Source of the DNA: Tannerella sp.
Lineage (GTDB): Bacteria; Bacteroidota; Bacteroidia; Bacteroidales; Tannerellaceae
Length of the DNA stretch: 19,089 nucleotides
Assembly: GCA_031289445.1 (NCBI GenBank)
Contig: JAITPL010000187.1
Span: forward strand, 1-19,089
Direction: 5' to 3'
The notes below the pieces were generated by a model. It made no database searches and was not told where the DNA came from. It saw nothing but the letters and a program-made list of their open reading frames with translations. Every line of letters starts with the position of its first letter. Position 1 is the first letter of the stretch. A program made the position numbers and the translations under genes. Below are positions 1-9,600 of the stretch, piece by piece.

Positions 1-996
1 CCCGCTACGGTAACGGATGGCGACAATACATTCGCTGTGGTGGGGATACAAACGTATGCATTCTCCAGCCAAAAACCTATGCTCGGTAGCCGGGCTACAG
101 AACTTCCTCCCCACGCTGACCTGACCGGTACGCTCACCATCGAATGCAGCGGCACCATCGGACTCTTCGCCTTTGACGGGTGTAGCGACCTGACCGGTAC
201 ACTCAACATCCCTGCAAGCGTGACCAAAATTGAATACTACGCATTTTGCGGATGTTCCGGCCTGACCGGCACGCTCGACATCCCTGCAAACGTGACCGAC
301 ATTGGCGACTACGCATTTGCCTCCTGTACCGGTCTGACCGGACTTACCCTCAATAACAGCGGTTTCATTGGTAACCACGCATTTGCCGACTGTAGCGGTC
401 TAAGCGGTATGCTCACCATACCGTCGAGCGTAACCGACATCTACGAAAGAGCATTTAACGTATGTACCGGCCTGAGCGGTCTTACCCTCAAAAATAGCGG
501 CAATATAGGCGGGTCTGCATTTTTCAGGTGTACCGGTCTGACGTCGGTATATTTCTCGGCCTCTATCTCCGGCATTGCCAGCGGGTTATTTGACGACTGC
601 AGCAGTATCAGCAGCCTGACCTTCGATAGCCCGACCGCCCCATACTTCGCCCCTGTCGGCAACATATTTAAAGACGTAGCCTCCATCGGCACGCTCTACT
701 ATCCCGAAGGCGGCGCCGGCTACGACGCTCTGCTTTCCGACTACTTGCCGTCAGGCTGGGTCGCTAAAGTAGGCAATGCCACAGTCGGCTTTAGCAATGC
801 CCTTAGCGTCCGTGCCATCTCAGGCGGCTTGCAGGTCTCCGGCCTTGTCCCCGGCGAATCCCTTGCATTATATAATATGCAAGGCGGCCTTATCTACAAC
901 GCTGAAGCAAGCGCCAACGAACAACTCCTTCCGCTACGCGAACACGGTATCTACATCATAGTATCCGGCAAGCGAACAGCGAAAGCGGTTTATTAA
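1..996 (+). CDS. BspA-like leucine-rich-repeat surface protein, C-terminal part
   Basis: The reading frame is open from base 1, so the gene is cut by the window edge and its N-terminus and signal peptide are not visible. About nine repeats of 22-26 residues follow each other, with a pattern like LTGTLxIPxxVTxIxxYAFxxC(S/T)G. This is the BspA-type (Treponema pallidum-like) leucine-rich repeat; each unit carries a conserved AF and a Cys near its end. Towards the C-terminus the repeats degenerate. The last 70 or so residues form a separate beta-rich module containing LALYNMQGGLIYN and ending GIYIIVSGKRTAKAVY, which resembles the type IX secretion (Por) C-terminal sorting domain. From the family I infer a secreted or surface-attached protein for adhesion or ligand binding; the ligand cannot be told. 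It stands apart from the housekeeping cluster and is followed by a large inverted repeat that may end its transcript. Confidence 0.85.
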   Translation, partial: PATVTDGDNTFAVVGIQTYAFSSQKPMLGSRATELPPHADLTGTLTIECSGTIGLFAFDGCSDLTGTLNIPASVTKIEYYAFCGCSGLTGTLDIPANVTDIGDYAFASCTGLTGLTLNNSGFIGNHAFADCSGLSGMLTIPSSVTDIYERAFNVCTGLSGLTLKNSGNIGGSAFFRCTGLTSVYFSASISGIASGLFDDCSSISSLTFDSPTAPYFAPVGNIFKDVASIGTLYYPEGGAGYDALLSDYLPSGWVAKVGNATVGFSNALSVRAISGGLQVSGLVPGESLALYNMQGGLIYNAEASANEQLLPLREHGIYIIVSGKRTAKAVY

Positions 997-1028
997 GTCG
1001 CTCCCTTTTTCGAGCGTAGCAAATAAAG

Positions 1029-1091
1029 AGCGTAGTAGAGGCATCTGTTATGGGGTAAAATCCGGCGGATGGCAGATGTCTCCACTACGCT
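1029..1091. repeat. REP-like imperfect inverted repeat, possible terminator of the BspA-like gene
   Basis: Two 19-nt arms (1029-1047 and 1073-1091) are reverse complements except at two positions, and both exceptions can form G-U pairs in RNA. The 25-nt loop holds a smaller ATCC/GGAT pairing. The right arm and its extension (CTCCACTACGCTTCGCTTCGG) resemble, from memory, short REP-like palindromes dispersed in Bacteroidota genomes. It lies 33 nt after the stop codon of the BspA-like gene, so it could also act as a terminator or as a mRNA 3'-end stabiliser. No T run follows. The rest of the gap, up to the next gene at 1292, shows nothing further that I can interpret. Confidence 0.45.
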
Positions 1092-1291
1092 TCGCTTCGG
1101 TAGCAAGTGACAATGATGGCTATCATGCAACCCGCCTAAAGACAGTGAATTTAATTGAGAAACAACATTCGGCGGTAGCCGATTAAGAATTGACAGGGGA
1201 ATAAGTGGTTTACTTGGATTATCAGTCGGTAATCATGGAAGCCGGAATAACTCGGTGAACATAGACGGAATAATGAACGGCATAACTCATA

Positions 1292-1513
1292 TCAGTCTGT
1301 TGTATAGCGTGCATTCAATCGCTCTTTCAATTCGCCGAAATACCTTTCCGTAGTATAATCATTATTAAATACCGTTTTATCAACCGGACTGTACACCTGC
1401 GATTCCATCCCTGAAAGGCTTAATAAAACCCTTTCAAGCGCCTCGAATTTATTGTCATCCGTTTCGTTCAACACAGACTGCACAAATCTTGCTTTTCTCT
1501 CTAATACTGTCAT
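1292..1513 (-). CDS. Small hypothetical protein, antitoxin-like
   Basis: This 73-residue acidic and basic mixed protein begins MTVLERKARFVQSVLNE and is predicted mostly helical at its N-terminus, with no membrane segment or signal peptide. I do not recognise a definite family. The short helical start followed by a less ordered, charged tail recalls antitoxins of the small Bacteroidota toxin-antitoxin pairs (ParD or addiction-module type). No toxin-sized reading frame lies next to it on the same strand, so if it is an antitoxin it is an orphan. A TACCTTTG box at 1544-1551 fits the Bacteroidota -7 element and would give a leader of about 25 nt, which supports the ATG at 1511-1513. An ordinary small regulatory or unknown protein is equally possible. 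Confidence 0.5.
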   Translation of the reverse strand: MTVLERKARFVQSVLNETDDNKFEALERVLLSLSGMESQVYSPVDKTVFNNDYTTERYFGELKERLNARYTTD

Positions 1514-1543
1514 AATATCGTATTTAAATATCCTTTATCGAGG

Positions 1544-1551
1544 CAAAGGTA
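1544..1551 (-). promoter_or_regulatory. Bacteroidota -7 box upstream of the small hypothetical gene
   Basis: Read on the minus strand the sequence is TACCTTTG, a full match to TAnnTTTG. The expected -33 region 19 nt further upstream reads GCTG, only a partial match to TTTG. The position, about 30 nt before the ATG, is right for a promoter. Confidence 0.5.
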
Positions 1552-1567
1552 ATCATATTTTCGGAAA

Positions 1568-1927
1568 TCACAGCATATCCGGTATATGTGTGATATTGTT
1601 ATCTTCCCAGAGTTCTTCGAGGCGGTAGAAGGCACGCATTTCGGGGAGGAAGATGTGGACCAGGACGTTGCCGTAGTCCATGCCTACCCACTGGGCATTC
1701 TGTTGTCCTTCGACGGTAACAGGTTTCTCGCGCAGTTCGTTGTTAACCGTTTCCCAGACCGAGTCGGCGAGCGCCGAGACCTGATTGGGGTTATTACCTT
1801 GACAGACGACCATATACCGGCATATAGCGCCATGCAATTCGCGCAAGTCAACCGTAACGATGTCGTGAGCCTTTTTTTCCTGCAATCCCTTGATGATTGT
1901 ATCGACCAATAATGCTTCCTGATTCAT
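1568..1927 (-). CDS. rsfS: Ribosome silencing factor RsfS (Iojap/YbeB family)
   Basis: This 119-aa protein has the usual length and the hallmark features of the RsfS family: an N-terminal helix (residues 1-25), the VTVDLRELHGAICRYMVVCQG strand-helix region, and the late WVGMDYGNVLVHIFLPEMRAFYRLEELW signature. By homology it binds ribosomal protein uL14 on the 50S subunit and blocks subunit joining when nutrients are short. The start at ATG 1925-1927 fits the conserved MNQE-type beginning. A promoter match lies directly upstream and interleaves with the tRNA-Gln promoter on the other strand. In many Bacteroidota I recall rsfS being followed by ftsH; here the next gene on its strand is the small unknown gene, so that linkage is absent. 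The gene sits beside the RNA polymerase and ribosomal cluster but is probably its own transcript. Confidence 0.93.
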   Translation of the reverse strand: MNQEALLVDTIIKGLQEKKAHDIVTVDLRELHGAICRYMVVCQGNNPNQVSALADSVWETVNNELREKPVTVEGQQNAQWVGMDYGNVLVHIFLPEMRAFYRLEELWEDNNITHIPDML

Positions 1928-1965
1928 TAAAAAAATTTATTTCCTTGATTTTTTTGTCTAAAAAT

Positions 1966-1996
1966 TTTGTTGTTTCAAAAATTGTCCGTACTTTTG
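1966..1996 (+). promoter_or_regulatory. tRNA-Gln promoter (-33/-7)
   Basis: TTTG at 1966-1969, a 19-nt spacer, and TACTTTTG at 1989-1996 match the Bacteroidota housekeeping promoter exactly (TTTG, about 19 nt, TAnnTTTG). Transcription would start near 2001-2003, about 18 nt before the tRNA. Confidence 0.75.
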
Positions 1997-2006
1997 CGCC
2001 GTCAAA
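1976..2006 (-). promoter_or_regulatory. Putative rsfS promoter (-33/-7)
   Basis: On the minus strand TTTG (2003-2006) is followed after 19 nt by AATTTTTG (1976-1983), which matches TAnnTTTG except for the first base. It would start transcription about 40 nt upstream of the rsfS ATG. It overlaps the tRNA-Gln promoter on the opposite strand over most of its length. Confidence 0.45.
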
Positions 2007-2019
2007 ACGACAAAAACAC

Positions 2020-2090
2020 TGTTCTATGGTGTAATGGTAACACGTCAGATTCTGGTCCTGAAATTCAAGGTTCGAGTCCTTGTAGAACAA
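2020..2090 (+). tRNA. tRNA-Gln (anticodon CUG)
   Basis: A complete 71-nt cloverleaf: acceptor TGTTCTA paired with TAGAACA (2083-2089), D stem GTGT/ACAC, T arm CAAGG-TTCGAGT-CCTTG, discriminator A. The anticodon loop TTCTGGT (2050-2056) places CTG at 2052-2054, reading CAG codons. The anticodon stem TCAGA/CCTGA has one A-C mismatch next to the loop. CCA is not encoded. It is transcribed away from rsfS and towards the end of rpoC. Confidence 0.93.
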
Positions 2091-2173
2091 CTGCTTAGGT
2101 CATTTTTTCAGCATTGAGCCTGATAGACCCGATTTAAAAAGCAGTTTGATACTTTCGCGTTTAGAGCGCGTGT

Positions 2174-2204
2174 CTTCTCGGTAAGACTTACCGGAGAGGC
2201 TTTT
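2174..2204 (+). terminator. Hairpin with short T run between tRNA-Gln and rpoC
   Basis: The arms 2174-2185 and 2187-2199 pair over about 12 bp with one bulged G. The folded RNA would need to open the last pairs to form a loop. TTTT follows at 2201-2204, so it could end the tRNA-Gln transcript. The sequence could also fold in the rpoC 3' transcript, where no T run follows. A T6 run at 2103-2108, right after the tRNA, is an alternative stop. Confidence 0.35.
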
Positions 2205-2320
2205 ATCCCAATCACGTTTTTTTGCCGGACAGCGAACTTTTGCTGTTCGCGCTGTTGCCGAGGCTTCGATTCTTGGCGTTCGCCGTTGCGTGCGCCCCGA
2301 CAGGTCGCCGCAGATACGAC

Positions 2321-2348
2321 TGAGACGTCCGGCTCACCGAACGTCTCA
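2321..2348 (-). terminator. Strong hairpin just after rpoC
   Basis: Read on the minus strand, a 12-bp stem (one G-U pair) with a TGAG tetraloop starts 8 nt after the rpoC stop codon. It is placed like a terminator for the whole operon. No T run follows, so it may instead protect the mRNA 3' end, with termination further on. Confidence 0.5.
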
Positions 2349-2356
2349 ATCATATT

Positions 2357-5300
2357 TTAAACTAATTCCATCTTGATGACTTCCTCCTTGGCGGCAGCGG
2401 CAGCTTTGGCTTTGCTGGTGCGGGAGGCGACCGCCTTATCGAAATCCTCTTTCAAGTCAACTATCAGGCGGTCAAACTCGCGCTGGCCTGTGCCGGCGGG
2501 AATAAGATGTCCGCAGATAACGTTTTCTTTCAGACCTTCGAGGTTATCGACTTTGCCGTTGATAGCAGCCTCGTTGAGCACTTTGGTTGTCTCCTGGAAC
2601 GAAGCGGCCGAAAACCAGCTGGACGTCTGCAATGCAGCACGTGTGATACCCTGCAGTATCTGGTTGGAAGTAGCGGGGATAGCGTCGCGCGTCTCGACAA
2701 GGCGCAGGTCGCGCCGTTTGAGCTGGCTGTTCTCGTCGCGCAGTTTGCGTGCGGTAACGATTAGTCCGACGTTGAAAATCTGCGAATCGCCTACATCCGT
2801 AACAACTTTTTTGCTCCAGATATGATCGTTGGCTTCCATGACCTCCAGCTTGTCAACGGTTTGCTGTTCGAGGAAGAGAGTATCTCCCGGATCTACCACT
2901 TCGACTTTGCGCATCATTTGACGCACGATGACCTCAAAGTGTTTATCGTTGATTTTAACGCCTTGCAGACGGTAAACGTCCTGCACTTCGTTGACGATAT
3001 ATTCCTGAACGGCCGTCGGGCCTTTGATGGCAAGAATGTCGGCAGGTGTGATAGCGCCGTCGGAGAGCGGCATACCGGCACGCACATAGTCGTTTTCCTG
3101 CACAAGCAGTTGCTTCGACAGCGGCACCATGTATTTCTTCTCTTCGCCAAGTTTGGAGGTAACGATGACTTCGCGATTACCGCGTTTAATCTTGCCGAAT
3201 GTTACCTCTCCATCAATTTCGGACACAATAGCGGGATTCGACGGATTGCGAGCCTCGAACAGTTCGGTAACGCGCGGCAGACCGCCGGTTATATCACCTG
3301 TCTTGCCCACGGCACGCGGTATTTTAACAAGCACTTCACCGGTTTTGACCATATCGCCGTCGATTTTCGTAAGGTGAGCGCCGAGTGGCAGCGAATAGTT
3401 TTTCAACTGCGTGCCATCCGTATCAACGATATAAGCCGAAGGAGCCTTAGTCTTGTCTTTCGACTCGACAATAATCATTTCCTTCAAACCGGTTGTCTCG
3501 TCGCTTTCGACCTTATAGGTAATATTTTCTTCCATGCTCTCGAAAGCAATCTGACCGTCGGCTTCAGATACGATAACGGCATTGAAGGGGTCCCATTCCA
3601 TTATCCTGTCGCCTTTCTTTACCAAATCACCGCTATTATAGAACAGTTTGGCTCCATAAGGAATATTGATATTGTAAAGGACGATTTTTGTATTAGGCTC
3701 AACCAGACGCATTTCGGCGAGGCGGCTTACTACTATGTTGCATTTGTCTTCGACCGCATAAACGGTGCGCAGTTCGTCGATTTCGAGGCGTGCATCGTAT
3801 TTGGAAACGAGGCTGTTTTCGGTTGCGATATTTGAAGCGATACCGCCGACGTGGAAGGTACGGAGTGTAAGCTGTGTACCAGGCTCGCCGATAGACTGCG
3901 CTGCAATAACTCCTACGACCTCGCCTTTCTGTACCATCTGTCCGGTAGCCAGATTGCGACCGTAGCATTTGGCGCAGACGCCTTTCTTGGATTCGCAGGT
4001 CAGCACGGAACGTATCTCGACGCTCTCTATAGGTGAATTTTGTATTTCCTGCGACTCTCTCTCGCGTATCTCATCGCCGGCCTTGACAATAGTCTTGCCT
4101 GTTATGGGATGTACAATATCGTGCACCGAGACGCGACCGAGTATCCGTTCGCTCAGTTCGGCTATCACTTCTTCGTTGTTTTTAAGCTCCGAGCAGGTCA
4201 GTCCGCGCAGCGTACCGCAATCGTCCTCGTTGATGATAACATCGTGGGATACATCGACCAGACGGCGTGTCAGGTATCCTGCGTCGGCGGTCTTCAGAGC
4301 CGTGTCGGCCAGACCTTTACGCGCACCGTGAGTAGAGATGAAGTACTCAAGCACGGACAAGCCTTCCTTGAAGTTCGACAAAATAGGATTTTCGATGATT
4401 TGACCGCCTTCGCTGCCGCTCTTTTGCGGCTTGGCCATCAATCCGCGCATACCCGACAGCTGCCGGATCTGCTCTTTCGATCCACGCGCTCCCGAATCCA
4501 TCATCATATAGATAGAATTAAAGCCGTCGTTGTCGGAACTTAGATTGTCGATAAGAATCTTCGAGAGGCGGCCGTTGATATGCGTCCACGTGTCGATTAT
4601 CTGGTTGTAGCGCTCGTTGTTGGTGATAAAGCCCATGCTGTAGTTCGATACGATCTGCTCTACTTCTTCGTAGCCTTCCTTGACGAGAGCCTCTTTTTCC
4701 TTGGGGATAACGACGTCGGCGAGGTTGAACGACAGGCCGCCCTTGAATGCCATATAGTAGCCAAGGTTTTTTATATCGTCGAGAAACTGGCAGGTACGCG
4801 CCACGCCGCACACTTTTATTATATTACTGATAATATCGCGCAGCGCCTTTTTGCCAAGCACTTCATTTACAAAGCCTACTTCGCGGGGAATGCACTCGTT
4901 GACCATCAAACGGCCAACCGAAGTCTCGATAAGATGTTTGATAGGTTTGCCCTTATCGTTTATATCGTCAACTATCACTTTTATAAGCGCATGGATATTG
5001 AGTTTGCCTTCGTTATAGGCGATTGTAGCTTCTTCGTAGCCATAAAACACCAATCCTTCGCCCTTCATTCCGGGGCGAGTCTTTGTTATGTAATAGAGAC
5101 CGAGCACCATATCCTGCGAGGGCACCGTGATAGGCGCTCCATTAGCGGGATTGAGGATATTGTGAGATGAAAGCATCAGCATCTGGGCTTCGAGGATAGC
5201 CGCGTTGCCGAGCGGGAGATGTACAGCCATCTGGTCGCCGTCGAAGTCGGCATTGAACGCCGTACACGCAAGCGGATGAAGCTGAATAGCCTTGCCTTCT

Positions 5301-6655
5301 ATCATTTTCGGCTGAAAGGCCTGAATACCGAGTCTGTGCAGGGTCGGGGCGCGGTTAAGCAACACCGGGTGTCCCTTCATCACATATTCGAGGATGTCCC
5401 AAACAACAGGGTCCTTGCGGTCAACTATCTTTTTAGCCGATTTCACCGTCTTGTTGATACCTCTTTCTATCAGTTTACGTATGACGAAAGGCTTGTACAG
5501 TTCGGCTGCCATATCTTTCGGAATACCGCACTCGCCCATCTTGAGTTCAGGGCCTACGACGATAACCGAGCGGGCGGAATAGTCCACACGTTTACCGAGC
5601 AAGTTCTGACGGAAGCGTCCCTGCTTGCCTTTCAGACTGTCGGACAGTGATTTCAGCGGACGGTTAGCCTCCGATTTGACGGCGCTCGATTTGCGCGAGT
5701 TGTCGAAGAGTGAATCAACGGCTTCCTGCAACATACGTTTCTCGTTGCGCAGAATTACTTCAGGCGCCTTGATGTCGATAAGTCGCTTCAGGCGGTTATT
5801 GCGGATGATAACACGACGGTAGAGGTCATTGAGGTCGGACGTAGCGAAGCGACCGCCGTCGAGCGGCACCAGGGGGCGCAGTTCGGGCGGAATAACCGGT
5901 ACTACTTTGACTATCATCCACTCCGGACGGTTTATTTTGCGAGAGGCTCTGAATGATTCAACCACCTGCAAGCGTTTCAAGGCCTCGTTCTTGCGTTGCT
6001 GCGAGGTGTCGTGATAAGCCTGATCGCGCAATTGGCCGGCTAACTGGTCGAGCTTCAGGTTTGTAAGCATTTCATAAATAGCTTCGGCGCCTATCTTTGC
6101 GATGAACTTGTTAGGATCTGAATCGTCAAGCAGTTGATTATCTTTAGGCAGACTATCAAGTATTTGAAGATATTCTTCTTCCGACAGGAGGTCGCCCTCG
6201 TTGTAGGTATCGTTGCATCCTTTCTTAATAATGACATAACGCTCATAATAGATGATTGCATCGAGTTTTTTGGAAGGAAGCCCCAGCAGATAGCCTATCT
6301 TGTTGGGCAGTGTGCGGAAATACCAGATATGGGCGACCGGAACGACGAGGTGTATATGTCCCGAACGTTCGCGCCGCACTTTTTTCTCTGTTACTTCGAC
6401 TCCGCAACGGTCGCACACAATGCCTTTATAGCGAATGCGTTTGTACTTGCCGCAATAGCACTCATAGTTCTTTACCGGCCCGAAGATGCGTTCGCAGAAC
6501 AGGCCGTCGCGTTCGGGCTTGTAGGTGCGATAGTTGATGGTTTCGGGCTTGAGCACTTCGCCGAACGAGCTTTCGAGTATCTCCTCCGGCGACGCCAGAC
6601 TGATTGTTATCTTAGTGAAGTCCGTCTTTATTTTTGTTTCTTTTCTAAATGCCAT
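2357..6655 (-). CDS. rpoC: DNA-directed RNA polymerase beta' subunit
   Basis: The 1432-aa beta' subunit, full length for Bacteroidota. It forms with beta the active-site cleft of RNA polymerase. The first zinc site is C66, C68, C81, C84. The catalytic Mg-binding motif NADFDGD is at 468-474, with Asp 470, 472 and 474. The region around residues 719-743 ([20 protein letters not shown]) and the segment with [16 protein letters not shown] belong to the bridge-helix and trigger-loop part. The second zinc site is C813, C887, C894, C897, with the same 74-6-2 spacing as in E. coli. The C-terminus is an Ala/Lys-rich tail. The gene follows rpoB after a 28-nt spacer with no promoter visible, so the two are almost certainly co-transcribed. 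It is the last gene of the minus-strand cluster. No truncation or missing active-site residue was seen. Confidence 0.99.
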   Translation of the reverse strand: MAFRKETKIKTDFTKITISLASPEEILESSFGEVLKPETINYRTYKPERDGLFCERIFGPVKNYECYCGKYKRIRYKGIVCDRCGVEVTEKKVRRERSGHIHLVVPVAHIWYFRTLPNKIGYLLGLPSKKLDAIIYYERYVIIKKGCNDTYNEGDLLSEEEYLQILDSLPKDNQLLDDSDPNKFIAKIGAEAIYEMLTNLKLDQLAGQLRDQAYHDTSQQRKNEALKRLQVVESFRASRKINRPEWMIVKVVPVIPPELRPLVPLDGGRFATSDLNDLYRRVIIRNNRLKRLIDIKAPEVILRNEKRMLQEAVDSLFDNSRKSSAVKSEANRPLKSLSDSLKGKQGRFRQNLLGKRVDYSARSVIVVGPELKMGECGIPKDMAAELYKPFVIRKLIERGINKTVKSAKKIVDRKDPVVWDILEYVMKGHPVLLNRAPTLHRLGIQAFQPKMIEGKAIQLHPLACTAFNADFDGDQMAVHLPLGNAAILEAQMLMLSSHNILNPANGAPITVPSQDMVLGLYYITKTRPGMKGEGLVFYGYEEATIAYNEGKLNIHALIKVIVDDINDKGKPIKHLIETSVGRLMVNECIPREVGFVNEVLGKKALRDIISNIIKVCGVARTCQFLDDIKNLGYYMAFKGGLSFNLADVVIPKEKEALVKEGYEEVEQIVSNYSMGFITNNERYNQIIDTWTHINGRLSKILIDNLSSDNDGFNSIYMMMDSGARGSKEQIRQLSGMRGLMAKPQKSGSEGGQIIENPILSNFKEGLSVLEYFISTHGARKGLADTALKTADAGYLTRRLVDVSHDVIINEDDCGTLRGLTCSELKNNEEVIAELSERILGRVSVHDIVHPITGKTIVKAGDEIRERESQEIQNSPIESVEIRSVLTCESKKGVCAKCYGRNLATGQMVQKGEVVGVIAAQSIGEPGTQLTLRTFHVGGIASNIATENSLVSKYDARLEIDELRTVYAVEDKCNIVVSRLAEMRLVEPNTKIVLYNINIPYGAKLFYNSGDLVKKGDRIMEWDPFNAVIVSEADGQIAFESMEENITYKVESDETTGLKEMIIVESKDKTKAPSAYIVDTDGTQLKNYSLPLGAHLTKIDGDMVKTGEVLVKIPRAVGKTGDITGGLPRVTELFEARNPSNPAIVSEIDGEVTFGKIKRGNREVIVTSKLGEEKKYMVPLSKQLLVQENDYVRAGMPLSDGAITPADILAIKGPTAVQEYIVNEVQDVYRLQGVKINDKHFEVIVRQMMRKVEVVDPGDTLFLEQQTVDKLEVMEANDHIWSKKVVTDVGDSQIFNVGLIVTARKLRDENSQLKRRDLRLVETRDAIPATSNQILQGITRAALQTSSWFSAASFQETTKVLNEAAINGKVDNLEGLKENVICGHLIPAGTGQREFDRLIVDLKEDFDKAVASRTSKAKAAAAAKEEVIKMELV

Positions 6656-6683
6656 AGTAATCTGAATTACAAAGAGTTAAAAA

Positions 6684-9600
6684 CTATTCTAATGTAAAAC
6701 TTAAACATAAACCTCTAAGTTCGTGCAGCAAGACGTTGAGCGATTCGGGAATACCGGGTTTCGGCATGTTATCGCCCTTGACTATCGCCTCGTAAGCTTT
6801 AGAGCGTCCTACGACGTCGTCCGACTTGACTGTCAGTATTTCTTGCAGTATATGTGAAGCGCCGAAAGCCTCGATAGCCCAGACTTCCATCTCGCCGAAG
6901 CGCTGACCGCCGAACTGTGCCTTACCACCGAGCGGCTGCTGTGTTATCAGCGAGTATGGGCCGATAGAGCGTGCGTGCATCTTGTCGTCAACCATGTGTC
7001 CGAGTTTGAGGAAGTAGGTTACGCCTACTGTTGCGGGCTGGTCGAAGCGTTCGCCGGTACCGCCGTCGTAGAGGTAAGTCTTGCCGTAGCGCGGTACGCC
7101 GGCCTTGTCCGTCCATGCGTTGAGGTCGTCAAGCGAGGCGCCGTCGAAGATGGGAGTAGCAAATTTCTCTCCCAGTTTCTGACCTGCCCAACCGAGTACG
7201 GCTTCAAAAATCTGACCCAAGTTCATACGCGAAGGTACGCCCAGCGGGTTGAGGCAAATATCTACCGTCGTTCCGTCTTCGAGGAACGGCATGTCTTCCT
7301 GACGCACAATTTTCGAGACTATACCCTTGTTACCGTGTCGTCCGGCCATCTTGTCGCCGACCGAAATCTTGCGTTTCTTGGCAACATATACTTTGGCTAT
7401 CTGAATGATACCGGTAGGAAGTTCATCGCCGATAGTGATATCGAACTTGCGACGGCGCAACTCGGCGTCCAGCTCCTTATGTTTCTTTAGATAATTGACT
7501 ACAACGCTCTTTATCAGTTCGTTAGTATGACTGTCATGAGTCCATTTACTAACCTGAATCGTGTTATAATCAAGGTCTTCGAGAGCTTTCCTCGAGAACT
7601 TTATACCCTTGGGGATAACATCCATATTAAGATAATCCTTGACTGAGAGCGACTGCTTATTGGCTGTCAATTTCAGCAGTTTCTCTATCAGCGTATCTTT
7701 GAGCGCTTTCATTTTCTTCTCATAGTCGGCCTCTATTTTAGGCACAAGAGCTTTTTCGGGTGAAGCGCCGCTCTTTTTCTTCATTATCTTTGAGAAGAGG
7801 GCTGTATGTACAACCACGCCATGCAGCGAAGGAGTAGCTTTCAATGAAGCGTCCTTGACGTCGCCCGCCTTGTCGCCGAAGATGGCGCGAAGCAGTTTTT
7901 CTTCCGGTGAAGGGTCGGATTCGCCCTTTGGCGTTATCTTACCTATGATTATATCACCCGGATGAATATGAGCGCCTACGCGCACGATACCTTTTGCATC
8001 CAAGTCTTTGATGGCGTCTTCGTTGACATTCGGTATGTCGGATGTAAGCTCTTCCATACCGCGTTTAGTCTCGCGCACTTCGAGGATATATTCTTCAACG
8101 TGGACTGAGGTAAAGATGTCATCGTGAACTATGCGCTCGTTGAGCACAACGGCGTCCTCATAGTTATAACCCTTCCAGGGCATGTAGGCCACTTTGACAT
8201 TGCGTCCGAGCGCCAGCTCGCCATTCTGGATAGAGTAGCCTTCGGTCAGTATCTCGCCCTTTTCGACTCGTTGACCGCGTTTGCAGATAGGACGCAAATC
8301 GACCGTAGTACTTTGGTTGGTTTTGCGCCACTTGGGAACGTTATATACCTTAACGGCGTCCTCGAAGCTGACAAACTCTTCTTCGTCGCTGCGGTCGTAT
8401 TTGATTTTGATTGTTGTTGCATCAACGTAAATCACTTCGCCGGCACCTTCGGCCATTATCTGTGCGCGTGAATCGCGTGCTACCTGCGCTTCTATACCGG
8501 TGCCTACGATAGGCGCATCGGTATGAATCAGAGGCACAGCCTGACGCATCATGTTCGATCCCATGAGGGCGCGGTTGGCGTCGTCGTGTTCGAGGAAAGG
8601 AATAAGTGCGGCGGCGATGGAAGCAATCTGCGTCGGAGCAACGTCCATGAGATGCACGGCTTCGGGAGCTACGACAGGGAAGTCGGCTTCGAAGCGCGAT
8701 TTGACCTTGTCGAGTATGAAATGAGCGTTTTCGTCAAGCGGAGCATTGCCCTGAGCAACGATTTTATCTTCCTCTTCTTCGGCTGTATAATATTTCAGCG
8801 CTTTGTCCGAAAAGTCCACCGTACCGTTTGCAACGCTGCGGTAAGGAGTAGTGATAAAGCCTAATTCGTTGATTTTAGCATATACGCATAACGACGAAAT
8901 CAAGCCGATATTCGGGCCTTCAGGCGTTTCAATCGGGCAGAGGCGGCCATAGTGAGTATAATGTACGTCGCGCACCTCGAAACCTGCGCGCTCGCGAGAG
9001 AGACCGCCAGGGCCGAGAGCCGACAGACGGCGTTTATGGGTAATTTCGGCCAGAGGATTGGTCTGGTCCATAAATTGCGAGAGGGCATTTGTTCCGAAGA
9101 ACGAATTGACAACCGACGAGATAGTCTTGGCGTTAATCAGGTCGATAGGTGTAAAGACCTCGTTATCACGCACATTCATGCGTTCGCGAACGGTACGCGA
9201 CATGCGTGCCAATCCCAAGCCGAACTGATTGTAGAGTTGTTCGCCGACGGTGCGTACACGACGGTTGCTAAGGTGGTCTATATCATCGACTATTGCCCTT
9301 GAGTTGATAAGTTGTATGAGATATTTGATAATCTCGATTATGTCTTCTTTAGTCAGCACCTTGACGTCGGTTCCGATATGAAGATTGAGTTTGCGGTTTA
9401 TCCTGAAACGTCCTACATCTCCAAGGTCGTATCGTTTTTCGGAGAAAAACAGGTTTTGGATAACTTCCCGCGCACTTGATTCATCTGTCGGCTCGGCGTT
9501 GCGCAGCTGTCGATAGATATACATCACGGCTTCCTTTTCGGAGTTGCTGGGGTCTTTCTGCAAGGTGTTGTAGATGATGCCGAAATCGTTGATATTTTGA

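Noticed and set aside
1848..2090. Minus-strand reading frame across tRNA-Gln and the start of rsfS
   Set aside because: It overlaps a tRNA on the other strand and an rsfS frame; no support as a gene.
2108..2353. Minus-strand reading frame of 81 aa directly after the rpoC stop
   Set aside because: It runs through the hairpins of the convergent spacer, has low-complexity basic content and no recognisable family; probably the untranslated 3' end.
2822..3835. Long plus-strand reading frame (337 aa) opposite rpoC, with several others opposite rpoC and rpoB
   Set aside because: They are antisense shadows of strongly conserved genes, with no promoter, start signal or family similarity.
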